A DNA stretch of 64,000 nt from Flavobacterium kayseriense (GCF_014305095.1 NZ_JACRUI010000002.1:62001-126000); one strand, 5' to 3'. Positions 41,645-49,934 are shown, numbered from the stretch's first letter. Translations and numbers: made by a program. Notes: a model not told the origin generated them from the letters alone.

Positions 41645-41670
41645 CAACTGTTCCTTTGTAAAGCATCTTT
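41639..41670 (+). repeat. attC-like repeat H, left arm only
   Basis: ACATAACAACTG overlaps the stop codon of the last array gene, as attC sites often do. No right arm with GTTA was found in the following 600 bp, so this is a partial or end-of-array site. Confidence 0.35.
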
Positions 41671-42241
41671 TAGTTATCAACAACTTTTGAGAGGGTTATA
41701 TTTAGGTTATTTTTCGAGTATAAAATTCCGCTCCAGCGGCTTGTTGGAAAAGTTGGAAACTAACTTTTTGTCCGCCGAAGGCTTAGGACTGAAAAAGTTA
41801 TTTTACATTTTTCAAAGATGCAGGGAGTTCTTTTCTCTTTTACTTCATAATTTATGTTTTTATACTCTTAAAGCTCACACTCCTATATGTGGTCTGCTTA
41901 TGGCAGCCACCAGCATCTGTATGATTGTAAGACCCAAGAGCTTCGCTCGAACTGGCGAAGCACTAAATAAAATAGCTACCTGCTAAAATTTCTTTTAATT
42001 CTATAGCACGCAAATTCCTATTGGATTTATTCTAAAGAACTATATAAACAAACCTCTCCATTAATTTGTTATCATTTAACTACTTCAAGAGCAGTGTCAG
42101 TTAGCGTTTACAACAAGAACCATAGTAATTGATACTCTTAAAAAAAAACGAAAACTACCTCACTCAACCCGCTAAATAACGCCGCATCGAAAAGTAATGT
42201 TAAAGTCGGTTAAAAGTAAGTTAAATTGTATAAAAAATAAT
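41671..42241. other. Long non-coding region after the array
   Basis: About 570 bp without a credible gene. An open frame at 41687-41986 starts at a non-ATG codon and has no protein-like pattern, so I leave it out. Motifs such as GGCTTAGGACTGAAAAAGTT and GAGCTTCGCTCGAACTGGCGAAGC (short hairpin near 41938) look like remnants of repeats or a degraded gene. Confidence 0.4.
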
Positions 42242-42269
42242 TTTGGTATTTCAAAATAGCATTCATTTG
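42242..42269 (+). promoter_or_regulatory. Probable promoter of the beta-barrel gene
   Basis: TTTG (42242-42245) and TTCATTTG (42262-42269) are 16 bp apart, close to the -33/-7 pattern, 27 bp before the ATG. Confidence 0.4.
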
Positions 42270-42295
42270 TACAAAATAACTTAAATTTTAATTTT

Positions 42296-42844
42296 ATGAA
42301 AAAAATTTTATTGGTAGCTGTACTTGCAGTTTTAGGATTCGTTAGTGGTAATGCACAAGAGATTAAATTTGGTGCTAAAGCAGGTTTAAACTTTGCCTCA
42401 GTTAGGGGAGAAAATTCAGATGTTTACGATACTGTAACTGCTTTTAATTTGGGTGCTGTAGCTGAAATTCCGCTTTCGGAAAAAATCTCATTCCAACCCG
42501 AAATATTATTTTCAGGTCAAGGTTACAGTTTTGGGAATGATATAGCAGCCCTAAATTATCTTAACGTTCCATTGATGGGAAAATATTATGTAACAAAAGG
42601 ACTGAGCCTTGAGGCAGGTCCACAAGTTGGATTTTTACTTTCTGCAAAAACGGACAATGCCGATGTGAAAAATTTATTTAAAAAAATTGATTTTGGAGTT
42701 AATGCCGGTCTAGGTTACAAACTTGAGAACGGCCTTAATTTTAGTGCTAGATATAATTTAGGATTGTCTAACATTAGTAGCGTTGCAAATACGACCAATA
42801 AAAACGCTGTTGTACAATTATCAGTAGGTTATTTCTTTTTATAA
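42296..42844 (+). CDS. Outer membrane beta-barrel (porin-family/PorT-like) protein
   Basis: 182 residues with a signal peptide (ending VSGNAQ, about residue 20). The protein starts EIKFGAKAGLNFASV, the common opening of Bacteroidota outer-membrane beta-barrel proteins. It has about eight amphipathic strands ending in the C-terminal aromatic residues VGYFFL. Function is structural or unknown. Its terminator is at 42866. Confidence 0.88.
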   Translation: MKKILLVAVLAVLGFVSGNAQEIKFGAKAGLNFASVRGENSDVYDTVTAFNLGAVAEIPLSEKISFQPEILFSGQGYSFGNDIAALNYLNVPLMGKYYVTKGLSLEAGPQVGFLLSAKTDNADVKNLFKKIDFGVNAGLGYKLENGLNFSARYNLGLSNISSVANTTNKNAVVQLSVGYFFL

Positions 42845-42865
42845 AATATACATATTCTTGTTTTC

Positions 42866-42896
42866 AAGTCCCAAGTTAATGCTTGGGACTTTTGAT
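42866..42896 (+). terminator. Terminator of the beta-barrel gene
   Basis: AAGTCCCAAG pairs with CTTGGGACTT over a 6-nt loop, followed by a T-rich run. Confidence 0.85.
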
Positions 42897-43182
42897 TTTA
42901 AAGCAAAAGCTGCGAGCATAAGCAGCACAAATGATGGGATCAAAAAGTGAAGGAGAGAAATACAAGCAACTAAACTCTATCTTTAATTTACTTAAGTGTA
43001 AATTGAAAATATAAAATACGCCGTATTTCTAACTTCCCATCAAATAAAAATTAAAATTGAAGGAGCTATTTGCCTTTGTAATACAGTCTAATTTTAAAAA
43101 AAGTTTTACTTTTAAAAATATTATAAAAAGTAAATTTAGCGCACTGCATAACAAAAATTGAGATAACCAAAATAAAAAGAAA
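42897..43182. other. Intergenic region before the DinB gene
   Basis: AT-rich. CCTTTG and similar near-consensus promoter words occur around 43070-43080, but there is no full -33/-7 pair. No repeat or RNA gene seen. Confidence 0.35.
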
Positions 43183-43719
43183 ATGACTTCAGAAGATTTA
43201 AGATATCCCATTGGTAAATTTGAAACACCAACAACGATTACAACTGCGCAGATAGCGGGATGGATTGAGGCTATTGCTACTTTTCCCGCACGATTAGCAA
43301 ACGAAGTCCAATTATTAACTGAGGAACAATTAGACACGCCTTATCGCCCAGATGGTTGGACAATTAGGCAGGTCGTTCACCATTGCGCAGACAGCCATAT
43401 GAATAGTTTTATTCGCTTAAAACTAGCCATAACGGAGAATGAACCTACTATAAAGCCTTTTGATGAAAGTAAATGGGCAGAACTAGCAGATGCTAAAACC
43501 ATGTCTATTGCCCCTTCACTGCAAATGATTGAAGGCATTCATGAAAGATGGACAGTAGCACTCAAAAACTTAACGGAGGAGCAATACAATTGCAAATTTA
43601 TTCATCCCGATCATGAAAATAAAATCAGACTAGACGAATACATAGGAATGTATGCTTGGCATTCAAATCATCATTTGGCACATATTACATCCACAAAACG
43701 AAGAAACAACTGGAAATAA
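43183..43719 (+). CDS. DinB/BstA-type putative metal-dependent hydrolase (YfiT-like)
   Basis: 178 residues of the four-helix DinB/YfiT fold. Metal-binding histidines are visible in VVHHCADSHMNS and WHSNHHLAHI, the H...HxxxH pattern of YfiT/BstA. Related proteins are thiol-S-transferases or metal-dependent hydrolases of low-molecular-weight thiols. The partner thiol in this organism is not known. It is monocistronic, directly before DUF3810. Confidence 0.85.
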   Translation: MTSEDLRYPIGKFETPTTITTAQIAGWIEAIATFPARLANEVQLLTEEQLDTPYRPDGWTIRQVVHHCADSHMNSFIRLKLAITENEPTIKPFDESKWAELADAKTMSIAPSLQMIEGIHERWTVALKNLTEEQYNCKFIHPDHENKIRLDEYIGMYAWHSNHHLAHITSTKRRNNWK

Positions 43720-43817
43720 AAACAATTTATATTCACTCTATTTAGTCTACTCGTAAGAATTAAAAGAAATTACATTTACCAGTTAGGACAACTGCAACTT
43801 ACATAAACCATCGATTA

Positions 43818-44879
43818 GTGAAATCAAAATATTTTTTATCCCTTTTTCTAGTAGTTCAAATTCTTTTTTTAAAGATCATCGCGTACTTTCCGGAGGCAGT
43901 TGAACAATATTACAGCACAGGTTTGTTTCCGTACCTTTCGCGATTTTCCCGAATGGCTTTGGGTGCTATTCCATTCTCTGTTGGCGATTGTTTGTATTTG
44001 ATTTTGATTGTGTTACTAGTACGCTGGTTTTGGATTAGTCGGAAATCGTGGAAAACAAATTGGAAAAATAACAGTCTGCAGCTTATCGGTTTTGTATCGG
44101 TATTTTATTTTTTCTTTCACTTTTTTTGGGCGCTTAATTATTACCGCCAACCTCTTTTTGAAAAATTAAAAATCGAAAAAGAATACAGCGATGCTGATTT
44201 ACTAGCATTCACTCAACAATTAATTCTCAAAACAAATGCAGTCCAGCTACAGCTTACAAATAATGACAGTCTAGCCGTTGTTTTTCCGTATACCTCAGAA
44301 CAAGAGTGGGATAAAAATATAGTAGGATATCAAAATCTAGCAAAACATCACCCTTTTTTTGAATACCACGGTCTAAGTGTGAAAAACTCATTATTTAGCG
44401 TACCACTCACTTACATGGGTTTTGGTGGGTATTTAAATCCGTTTACGAATGAAGCGCAAGTGAACTACTTATTACCTCGCTATAGTTCACCTATGACCAG
44501 CTGTCATGAAATGGCACATCAAATAGGTTTTGCAAGTGAAAGTGAGTGTAATTTTATTGGTTTTTTAGCTACTATACAAAATGATGATTTGTATTTTAAA
44601 TATTCAGGATATAGTTTTGCTTTACGATACTGCTTGTACAACTGGCAAGCGAGAGATGAAATCGTTTTTAAAAAATTATTAAAAACTGTTCATCCAGGCA
44701 TTCTAAAAAATTATAAAGAATCTGATGATTTTTGGGATCAATATGAAAGCTTTATCGACAAGGGTTTCCACGTATTCTATGACAATTTCTTAAAGATAAA
44801 CCAACAAATTGAAGGCATAAACAGTTACAGCAAATTTGTAGATTTGATGGTGAACTATTATAAAACAGAAAAATTATAG
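43818..44879 (+). CDS. DUF3810 membrane-associated zinc peptidase-like protein
   Basis: 353 residues starting at GTG. An N-terminal membrane segment (KYFLSLFLVVQILFLKIIAYF) and two more by residue 120 precede a periplasmic-side domain with SCHEMAHQIGF, an HExxH zinc-peptidase motif at about residues 232-241. The NEAQVNYLLPRYSSPMTSCHE context is DUF3810-specific. Peptidase activity is inferred from the motif only. It is convergent with ndh, with a shared terminator. Confidence 0.85.
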   Translation: MKSKYFLSLFLVVQILFLKIIAYFPEAVEQYYSTGLFPYLSRFSRMALGAIPFSVGDCLYLILIVLLVRWFWISRKSWKTNWKNNSLQLIGFVSVFYFFFHFFWALNYYRQPLFEKLKIEKEYSDADLLAFTQQLILKTNAVQLQLTNNDSLAVVFPYTSEQEWDKNIVGYQNLAKHHPFFEYHGLSVKNSLFSVPLTYMGFGGYLNPFTNEAQVNYLLPRYSSPMTSCHEMAHQIGFASESECNFIGFLATIQNDDLYFKYSGYSFALRYCLYNWQARDEIVFKKLLKTVHPGILKNYKESDDFWDQYESFIDKGFHVFYDNFLKINQQIEGINSYSKFVDLMVNYYKTEKL

Positions 44880-44887
44880 GTTTTGAT

Positions 44888-44920
44888 GAAATTCATTTTT
44901 TGTGAATTTCTTCTCTTTTT
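44888..44920. terminator. Terminator between the DUF3810 gene and ndh
   Basis: GAAATTCA (44888-44895) pairs with TGAATTTC (44903-44910) and is followed by a pyrimidine-rich run, between convergent genes. Confidence 0.7.
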
Positions 44921-44976
44921 TAACTTTCAAACTTTCTTTAAATACAGGTATTTACTAAAAGGGGTTACGCTCAAAA

Positions 44977-46281
44977 CTATATTTCATCAGTAGTGAAAGT
45001 GGTAAAACTGCGCTTTTTGAATGGTCTGATAATTAATCGTCCTTCACGGTCAAAACGAATGTAGTTGTACACCCAATTTAGAAAAACTACCGCTTTGTTC
45101 TTGAAACCTATTAGCGAAAACAAGTGAACAAACATCCAAACGAACCAGGCAAAAACACCGCTAAAATGATAGTTAGGTAAGTCTACAACTGCTTTATTTC
45201 GACCAATAGTTGCCATGGAACCTTTGTCATTATAGGAAAATGGTTCCATCTGTTTGTTAGCGATTAAACGAATTATGTTTTTACCTAAAAGTGTACCTTG
45301 TTGCATGGCTGGCTGTGCCATCATGGGATGCCCGTCAGGAAAATCAAGACTATCCATCGAAGCGATATCGCCAATAGCAAAAATATCCTCATAGCCTTTT
45401 ACTTGATTGTATGCATTTACTCGAATACGCTCTACACGTTCCACTAAAGCATCGGCATTCAATCCTGCTACTACAGCACCTTGTACTCCTGCTGTCCAGA
45501 TCACCGTTGCGGTGTCAAAAACCAAATCAGAATTGGTCGTGACGGTTCGTCCATCGTAATTAGTAACACGAACATTCTTCCAGATTTTAACTCCTAGATC
45601 GACTAAAAATTGCTCTGCTGCAGCAGATGATTTCTCGCTCATGGTATTCAAGATGCGATCTCCGCTTTGAATCAGGTTAATTTGCATTCTAGAAATATCG
45701 AGATCGGGATAATCTTTTTGAAGTATGGCTTTTTTCATTTCGGCCAAAGCCCCAGCCAATTCCACGCCTGTAGGACCACCACCCACGAGTACAAAGTTGA
45801 TTAAACTGTTTTGTTCTACAACATCAGTAGTTAAAACTGCTTGCTCAAAATTTTCGAGAATAAAGCTACGGATATTTAGCGCCTGCGGAATAGTTTTCAT
45901 AGACATGCTATGGCGCTTGATCTCCTTGTTGCCAAAAAAATTAGTCTTAGAACCAGTTGCTATAACGAGATAATCATAGGTAAGTTCGCCAATTTCGGCA
46001 ATGATTTTCTTGTTAGTAGTATCAATTTCCTGAACCGACGTCAGTCTAAAATAAAAATCATCGTATTCCTGAATCACCTTACGAATGGGATAAGCGATAG
46101 AACCTGCTTCGAGACCGCCAGTAGCTACTTGATACAATAAGGGCTGAAAATTATGGTAGTTGTGTTGGTCTAAAAGTACTACTTGCACCCCTTTGTTTTT
46201 GAGCTGTTTTGCTAATGCGATTCCGGCGAAGCCACCTCCTATGATTACTATACGTGGATTTTTTGACTGAGGAATATTCAT
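44977..46281 (-). CDS. ndh: Type II NADH dehydrogenase (NDH-2)
   Basis: A 434-residue FAD-dependent NADH:quinone oxidoreductase without proton pumping. The FAD loop is IVIIGGGFAGIALAKQL (about 11-27), and the second Rossmann loop for NADH is FVLVGGGPTGVELAGAL (about 163-179). The FAIGDIASMD motif before the C-terminal domain and AQPAMQQGTLLGKNI are present. A hydrophobic C-terminal segment (FAWFVWMFVHLFSLIGF) binds the membrane. It feeds quinol to the respiratory chain. It is divergent from the sigma factor gene. Confidence 0.94.
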   Translation of the reverse strand: MNIPQSKNPRIVIIGGGFAGIALAKQLKNKGVQVVLLDQHNYHNFQPLLYQVATGGLEAGSIAYPIRKVIQEYDDFYFRLTSVQEIDTTNKKIIAEIGELTYDYLVIATGSKTNFFGNKEIKRHSMSMKTIPQALNIRSFILENFEQAVLTTDVVEQNSLINFVLVGGGPTGVELAGALAEMKKAILQKDYPDLDISRMQINLIQSGDRILNTMSEKSSAAAEQFLVDLGVKIWKNVRVTNYDGRTVTTNSDLVFDTATVIWTAGVQGAVVAGLNADALVERVERIRVNAYNQVKGYEDIFAIGDIASMDSLDFPDGHPMMAQPAMQQGTLLGKNIIRLIANKQMEPFSYNDKGSMATIGRNKAVVDLPNYHFSGVFAWFVWMFVHLFSLIGFKNKAVVFLNWVYNYIRFDREGRLIIRPFKKRSFTTFTTDEI

Positions 46282-46431
46282 GGATCGTAGGATTACTGAT
46301 TGTGTAAAATCAAATATACAAGTTATCTACTGTTTACGGTAGTAAAAAATAAAATTTGAATGCAATTGAAGATGATAATCATTTTAGAACTGCAGTTCCC
46401 CGCGGGAATTGAAATAGTAGTTTTATAATCT

Positions 46432-46513
46432 AGCCCCGATCGCAATGAAAATCCTCCCGACAGGTTTGCGAGGAACGAGGTAATCTTGTGGGAGATTGCA
46501 ATGGAGAGCGGGA
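46432..46513. repeat. Structured intergenic repeat, short form, copy 2
   Basis: Begins AGCCCCGATCGCAATG and ends ATTGCAATGGAGAGCGGGA. A CTCCC/GGGAG helix and CCCG/CGGG ends enclose a longer loop. The inner sequence GATCGCAATGAAAATC opposite ATTGCAATGGAGAGC matches the reverse complement of long-form copy 2 closely. It lies between the divergent ndh and sigma factor genes. Confidence 0.75.
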
Positions 46514-46599
46514 CAATGCATGAGCTAAATTAGCTGCTCGTGCTTCAAAAAAAAAGCTTTATTTGTAACAAAAACTTTCATACCCACACTAACGTATAT

Positions 46600-47094
46600 A
46601 TGAGTGATAATCTAGAGCAATCGTTTGTACAGCAACTAAAAGACAATCAGAATATAATCCACAAGATTTGTAGGTTATATACTGACGGTGAGGATGCACA
46701 TAAGGATTTGTTTCAAGAAATTACGATTCAGCTATGGAAAGCCTTTCCAAAATTTAGAGGCGATAGCAAATTTTCTACTTGGGCTTATCGTGTTGCCTTG
46801 AACACTGCCATTACTTTGTACCGCAAAAGCAAGCGAACAATTGCAACTGTAGAGTACGAAGGAGGACAACATTTTATAAAGGATGTTGATTACAACTACG
46901 AAGAGGAAGAACGAATAAAATTAATGTACAAAGCGGTTTATCAACTTAACGATATTGAAAAAGCATTAGTTTTTATGTATCTAGAAGACAAAGATTATCA
47001 TGAGATAGCCGAAACACTAGGGATTAGTGAAGTGAATGCGCGAGTGAAGATGAACAGAATAAAAGGGAAATTAAAAAAAATACTAAATCCTTAA
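46600..47094 (+). CDS. ECF-type RNA polymerase sigma factor
   Basis: 164 residues. Region 2 (about 20-75: DLFQEITIQLWKAFPKFRG and FSTWAYRVALNTAI) and region 4 (about 110-160: LEDKDYHEIAETLGISEVNARVKMNRIKGKL) are both present with the short linker of extracytoplasmic-function sigmas. The ATG at 46600 (MSDNLEQSFVQQL) was chosen over an upstream frame extension without family similarity. The next gene, 5 bp later, is a membrane protein that could be the anti-sigma. Confidence 0.9.
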   Translation: MSDNLEQSFVQQLKDNQNIIHKICRLYTDGEDAHKDLFQEITIQLWKAFPKFRGDSKFSTWAYRVALNTAITLYRKSKRTIATVEYEGGQHFIKDVDYNYEEEERIKLMYKAVYQLNDIEKALVFMYLEDKDYHEIAETLGISEVNARVKMNRIKGKLKKILNP

Positions 47095-47099
47095 GGAAT

Positions 47100-47732
47100 A
47101 TGGAAGAGCTGGATTTACTAAAAAAAGACTGGAAGAAGAATACGGATTCCTTTGAACAGATATCAGAACTTGAACTCTATAAAATGATTCATAAAAAATC
47201 GTCTTCGATTGTGAAGTGGATTTTAATCATCAGTATTATCGAGGTTGGTTTGTGGTCTGCGCTTGGTTTAGCGTTTAATAGTGACGATTACTTAGAAAAA
47301 ATAAGTAAATCGAGTTTAGAACTCGTTTTTAGAGTTATGAATATCTCAGGATATATTATCACACTAGTGTTTATATACTTATTTTATAAAAATTATGTAA
47401 GAATATCGACCATCGCCTCGACTAAACAATTAATGAGAGATATTCTAAGAACCCGAAAAACGGTGCAATACTATGTATATTATAACCTGATCATGATTGC
47501 TTATAGTATGATTGTAGGTTTTATAATTGCGTTTTCATTTAGCCCAGAAATTGACATTTTACAAGAAAAAATCGCCACTAATAACGGTGCAATCGCCATT
47601 ACGATTAGTTTACTAGTTTTAATAACCTTACTAATTTTTGGTACATTTTGGCTTTTTTATAGATTGCTTTACGGAACCTTATTACGACGATTACTAGCTA
47701 ATTACAAGGAATTGAAGAAAATAGACTTGTAG
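47100..47732 (+). CDS. Membrane protein, candidate anti-sigma or partner of the ECF sigma
   Basis: 210 residues. A cytoplasmic N-terminal helix (MEELDLLKKDWKKNTDSFEQISE) of the kind that binds sigma factors is followed by four membrane segments (about 40-60, 80-100, 125-148 and 160-185). No zinc-binding HxxxCxxC motif is seen, so it is not a classical ZAS anti-sigma. The assignment as partner rests on the 5-bp spacing and topology. A terminator follows. Confidence 0.6.
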   Translation: MEELDLLKKDWKKNTDSFEQISELELYKMIHKKSSSIVKWILIISIIEVGLWSALGLAFNSDDYLEKISKSSLELVFRVMNISGYIITLVFIYLFYKNYVRISTIASTKQLMRDILRTRKTVQYYVYYNLIMIAYSMIVGFIIAFSFSPEIDILQEKIATNNGAIAITISLLVLITLLIFGTFWLFYRLLYGTLLRRLLANYKELKKIDL

Positions 47733-47756
47733 TGTTTACCTTCAATTTGTGTTTAA

Positions 47757-47793
47757 AAAAACCCGATAACGTAGTTGAGTTATCGGGTTTTTT
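47757..47793. terminator. Bidirectional terminator between the anti-sigma candidate and plsC
   Basis: ACCCGATAAC (47761-47770) and GTTATCGGGT (47779-47788) with A and T runs outside, between convergent genes. Confidence 0.87.
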
Positions 47794-47810
47794 GTTTCTT
47801 GTAATTGGAA

Positions 47811-48620
47811 TTAATATTCCCATTTACGGAATTTATTTAGTTTTTCTTGCTCCTCAATTTCTTCTAGAGGAATCACCTTTAAGAAGGAAGGGTGTTGCTC
47901 AATGGCATACTCTACTTTTTCGACAATTTCCTCGATAGAGTCATTATCATAATCAATGTCAAGTGGCTCTTTTATGATAAAGGATTGTAAAATCCCTTTC
48001 TTTTTCATTCGTAATCCCTTTTTATCAAACGAACGCCTAAAGCCATCAATCACTATAGGAACAACAATAGGTCTGTGATCTTTTATGATATGCGCAGTAC
48101 CCTTGCGAACAGGCTTAAAGGACTTAGTGGTTCCTTGCGGAAACGTTATTACCCAGCCATCTTTTAAGGCTATTTTTATATTCTCTGTATCATTGGGGTT
48201 CACGTCTCTCTTTTCGGCGACATCAATACCTTTGGCACGCCAAGTTCGTTCGACAGTGATTGCGCCCGCATAAGCCATAATTCTAGGCAAGAGTCCTGCC
48301 GTCATTGTTTCTTTGGCGGCGACATAATATATATTCATTTTAGGCTGCCATAGGTAACCCACGTTTTTTATAGAGTCCTCACGACCACTTAGACTTGCGT
48401 TGAAAACATGAAACATAGCGACCACATCAGCAAAGTATGTTTGATGATTAGATATAAATAGCACATTAGTCTCTGGTAAATTTTTAATAATATCAGACCC
48501 TTCTATTTGTAATTCATTGAAGCCACGATAGCGCCTATGCGTGATAGCTCCAAATAGTCGAATTAACCATTTCTTTAAGAAGAGAATATGGCCAAAAGGA
48601 TTTCTTTTAAATAATCCCAT
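47811..48620 (-). CDS. Lysophospholipid acyltransferase-like protein (PlsC family)
   Basis: A 269-residue membrane-bound acyltransferase. Motif I is NHQTYFADV, with five residues between His and Asp rather than the canonical four. Motif III is FPQGTTKS (canonical FPEGTRS has Glu and Arg), and VPIVIDGFRRSF matches motif IV. It belongs to the acyltransferase superfamily, but the atypical motifs leave the acceptor (lyso-PA or an ornithine-type lipid) open. The ATG at 48620 (MGLFKRNPFGHILF) was preferred to one 11 codons upstream. Confidence 0.82.
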   Translation of the reverse strand: MGLFKRNPFGHILFLKKWLIRLFGAITHRRYRGFNELQIEGSDIIKNLPETNVLFISNHQTYFADVVAMFHVFNASLSGREDSIKNVGYLWQPKMNIYYVAAKETMTAGLLPRIMAYAGAITVERTWRAKGIDVAEKRDVNPNDTENIKIALKDGWVITFPQGTTKSFKPVRKGTAHIIKDHRPIVVPIVIDGFRRSFDKKGLRMKKKGILQSFIIKEPLDIDYDNDSIEEIVEKVEYAIEQHPSFLKVIPLEEIEEQEKLNKFRKWEY

Positions 48621-48734
48621 AAAATTTTTTAATTTATCATTTTTGGATCGCAAACATACAAAATATTTTTAAAGTTAATTATTTGTTGTTTATGAACTGT
48701 TTTAACAACAAAAGATTAACAAAAGAACTGTTTT

Positions 48735-49385
48735 TTATGTTTTATACTCAAAAACGGATTTTAGTACTTCTTTTAATTCACTTAACATCATCGCTGTTGC
48801 TCCCCATACGATGGTCTCCTCAATATTGAAAGCAGGAACACTTATTTCTTTTGCATATGAAGTCGCCAATCGCGTCTCAATAACGATAGACTCATCTAAG
48901 AAAACAGCTAACGGTAATTCTATAATACGAGCAACTTCAGAAGGATCAGGAACAAACCTTAATTCTTGTTTAGCAAAGCCTAAAAAGGGGTGCACCATAA
49001 AATTGCTTGGCGGTATGTACATAGGCGTAAACGGTTTTATTAGTTCTACTTCTTGCGGGTTCACTCCTACCTCCTCTTGTGTTTCGCGTAGGGCTGTATA
49101 AGCAAAGTCACTATCAGTATCTTCATACTTACCTCCTGGAAAGGCAACTTGTGCAGAATGTACTCCCTCGTAAGCGTTTCGAACTATTAGAACTAAATGC
49201 GTTTCTCCCTTCTTGGGATACAACAGCATCAATACTGCGGCTGTTCTAGGGGTATTTATAACATTTATTGGATTTTGTAATGTTTCTAATCTTTCAATAG
49301 GCGCCATAATAGCGTGTGCCTTCATAGCTGGAAGTTGTGCTTCAGCTAAATAGGCAACATGTTCTAAAAAATATTGGAAATCCAT
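48735..49385 (-). CDS. NUDIX hydrolase, CoA pyrophosphatase-like
   Basis: 217 residues. The NUDIX box GGKYEDTDSDFAYTALRETQEEVGV is preceded by LIVRNAYEGVHSAQVAFPGG, the context of CoA pyrophosphatases (NudL/PCD1 group). These cleave CoA or its oxidised forms to 3',5'-ADP and phosphopantetheine. The start MDFQYFLEHVAYL at 49385 was chosen; the frame runs two codons further to a TTG. It stands alone. Confidence 0.88.
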   Translation of the reverse strand: MDFQYFLEHVAYLAEAQLPAMKAHAIMAPIERLETLQNPINVINTPRTAAVLMLLYPKKGETHLVLIVRNAYEGVHSAQVAFPGGKYEDTDSDFAYTALRETQEEVGVNPQEVELIKPFTPMYIPPSNFMVHPFLGFAKQELRFVPDPSEVARIIELPLAVFLDESIVIETRLATSYAKEISVPAFNIEETIVWGATAMMLSELKEVLKSVFEYKT

Positions 49386-49475
49386 AATCAAAGTCTATTT
49401 TTGCAGTATAAGATATCGTAAATATAGTTTAGAAAAAAGTTTTGTGCCTATTTCTAAAAACCAAATTTAAATAAA

Positions 49476-49910
49476 ATGTATAGTAGGGAAGAAACTCAAA
49501 AGTTAAAAAGAGAATTCTGGGTAACATTCGCAGAGAAATATCCGCGCAAATGGGTTTTATATGATACTAAAATCAAAGATTTCTCCTTTAAATTTTATGT
49601 AGACAATAAAAAAGCACAAGTATTAATTGACATTGAGCACCGCAGCGATGAAAAACGAAATGCTTATTTTGAAAAAATTGAAGCCCTAAAAAACATTCTT
49701 GAAGAGGAATTTGTAAAAGACCTAGTTTACGAGAAGAATCACGTTTTAGAAAACGGTAAAACAATCGCTCGAATATGGGTAGAGCGCTTAGGTGTAGGGT
49801 TTAGCAATCGCAATTACTGGGATGAAATATTTGATTTTTATTTTGAAAAGATGAATGCTTTGGAATTATTCTATTTGGAATATGACGAATTTATAAAGGA
49901 TATAGACTAG
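49476..49910 (+). CDS. DUF4268 family protein
   Basis: A 144-residue soluble protein of the DUF4268 family: REFWVTFAEKYPRKWVLYDTKIKDFSFKFYVDNKKAQVLIDIEHR is characteristic. The family is common in Bacteroidota and also occurs as the C-terminal part of proteins with restriction-like domains, but this single-domain form has no known role. It is monocistronic. Confidence 0.85.
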   Translation: MYSREETQKLKREFWVTFAEKYPRKWVLYDTKIKDFSFKFYVDNKKAQVLIDIEHRSDEKRNAYFEKIEALKNILEEEFVKDLVYEKNHVLENGKTIARIWVERLGVGFSNRNYWDEIFDFYFEKMNALELFYLEYDEFIKDID

Positions 49911-49934
49911 TTGTAATATGCTATAAAACAGCCC

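Noticed and set aside
33709..41670. Integrase, transposase or phage genes that would explain the accessory region
   Set aside because: Every credible frame in the region was read; none has tyrosine-recombinase, DDE or phage motifs. If an integrase acts on this array it is encoded elsewhere.
41687..41986. Open frame of about 99 codons after the cassette array
   Set aside because: No ATG start, unusual residue mix, no domain, and it overlaps repeat remnants; not credible as a gene.
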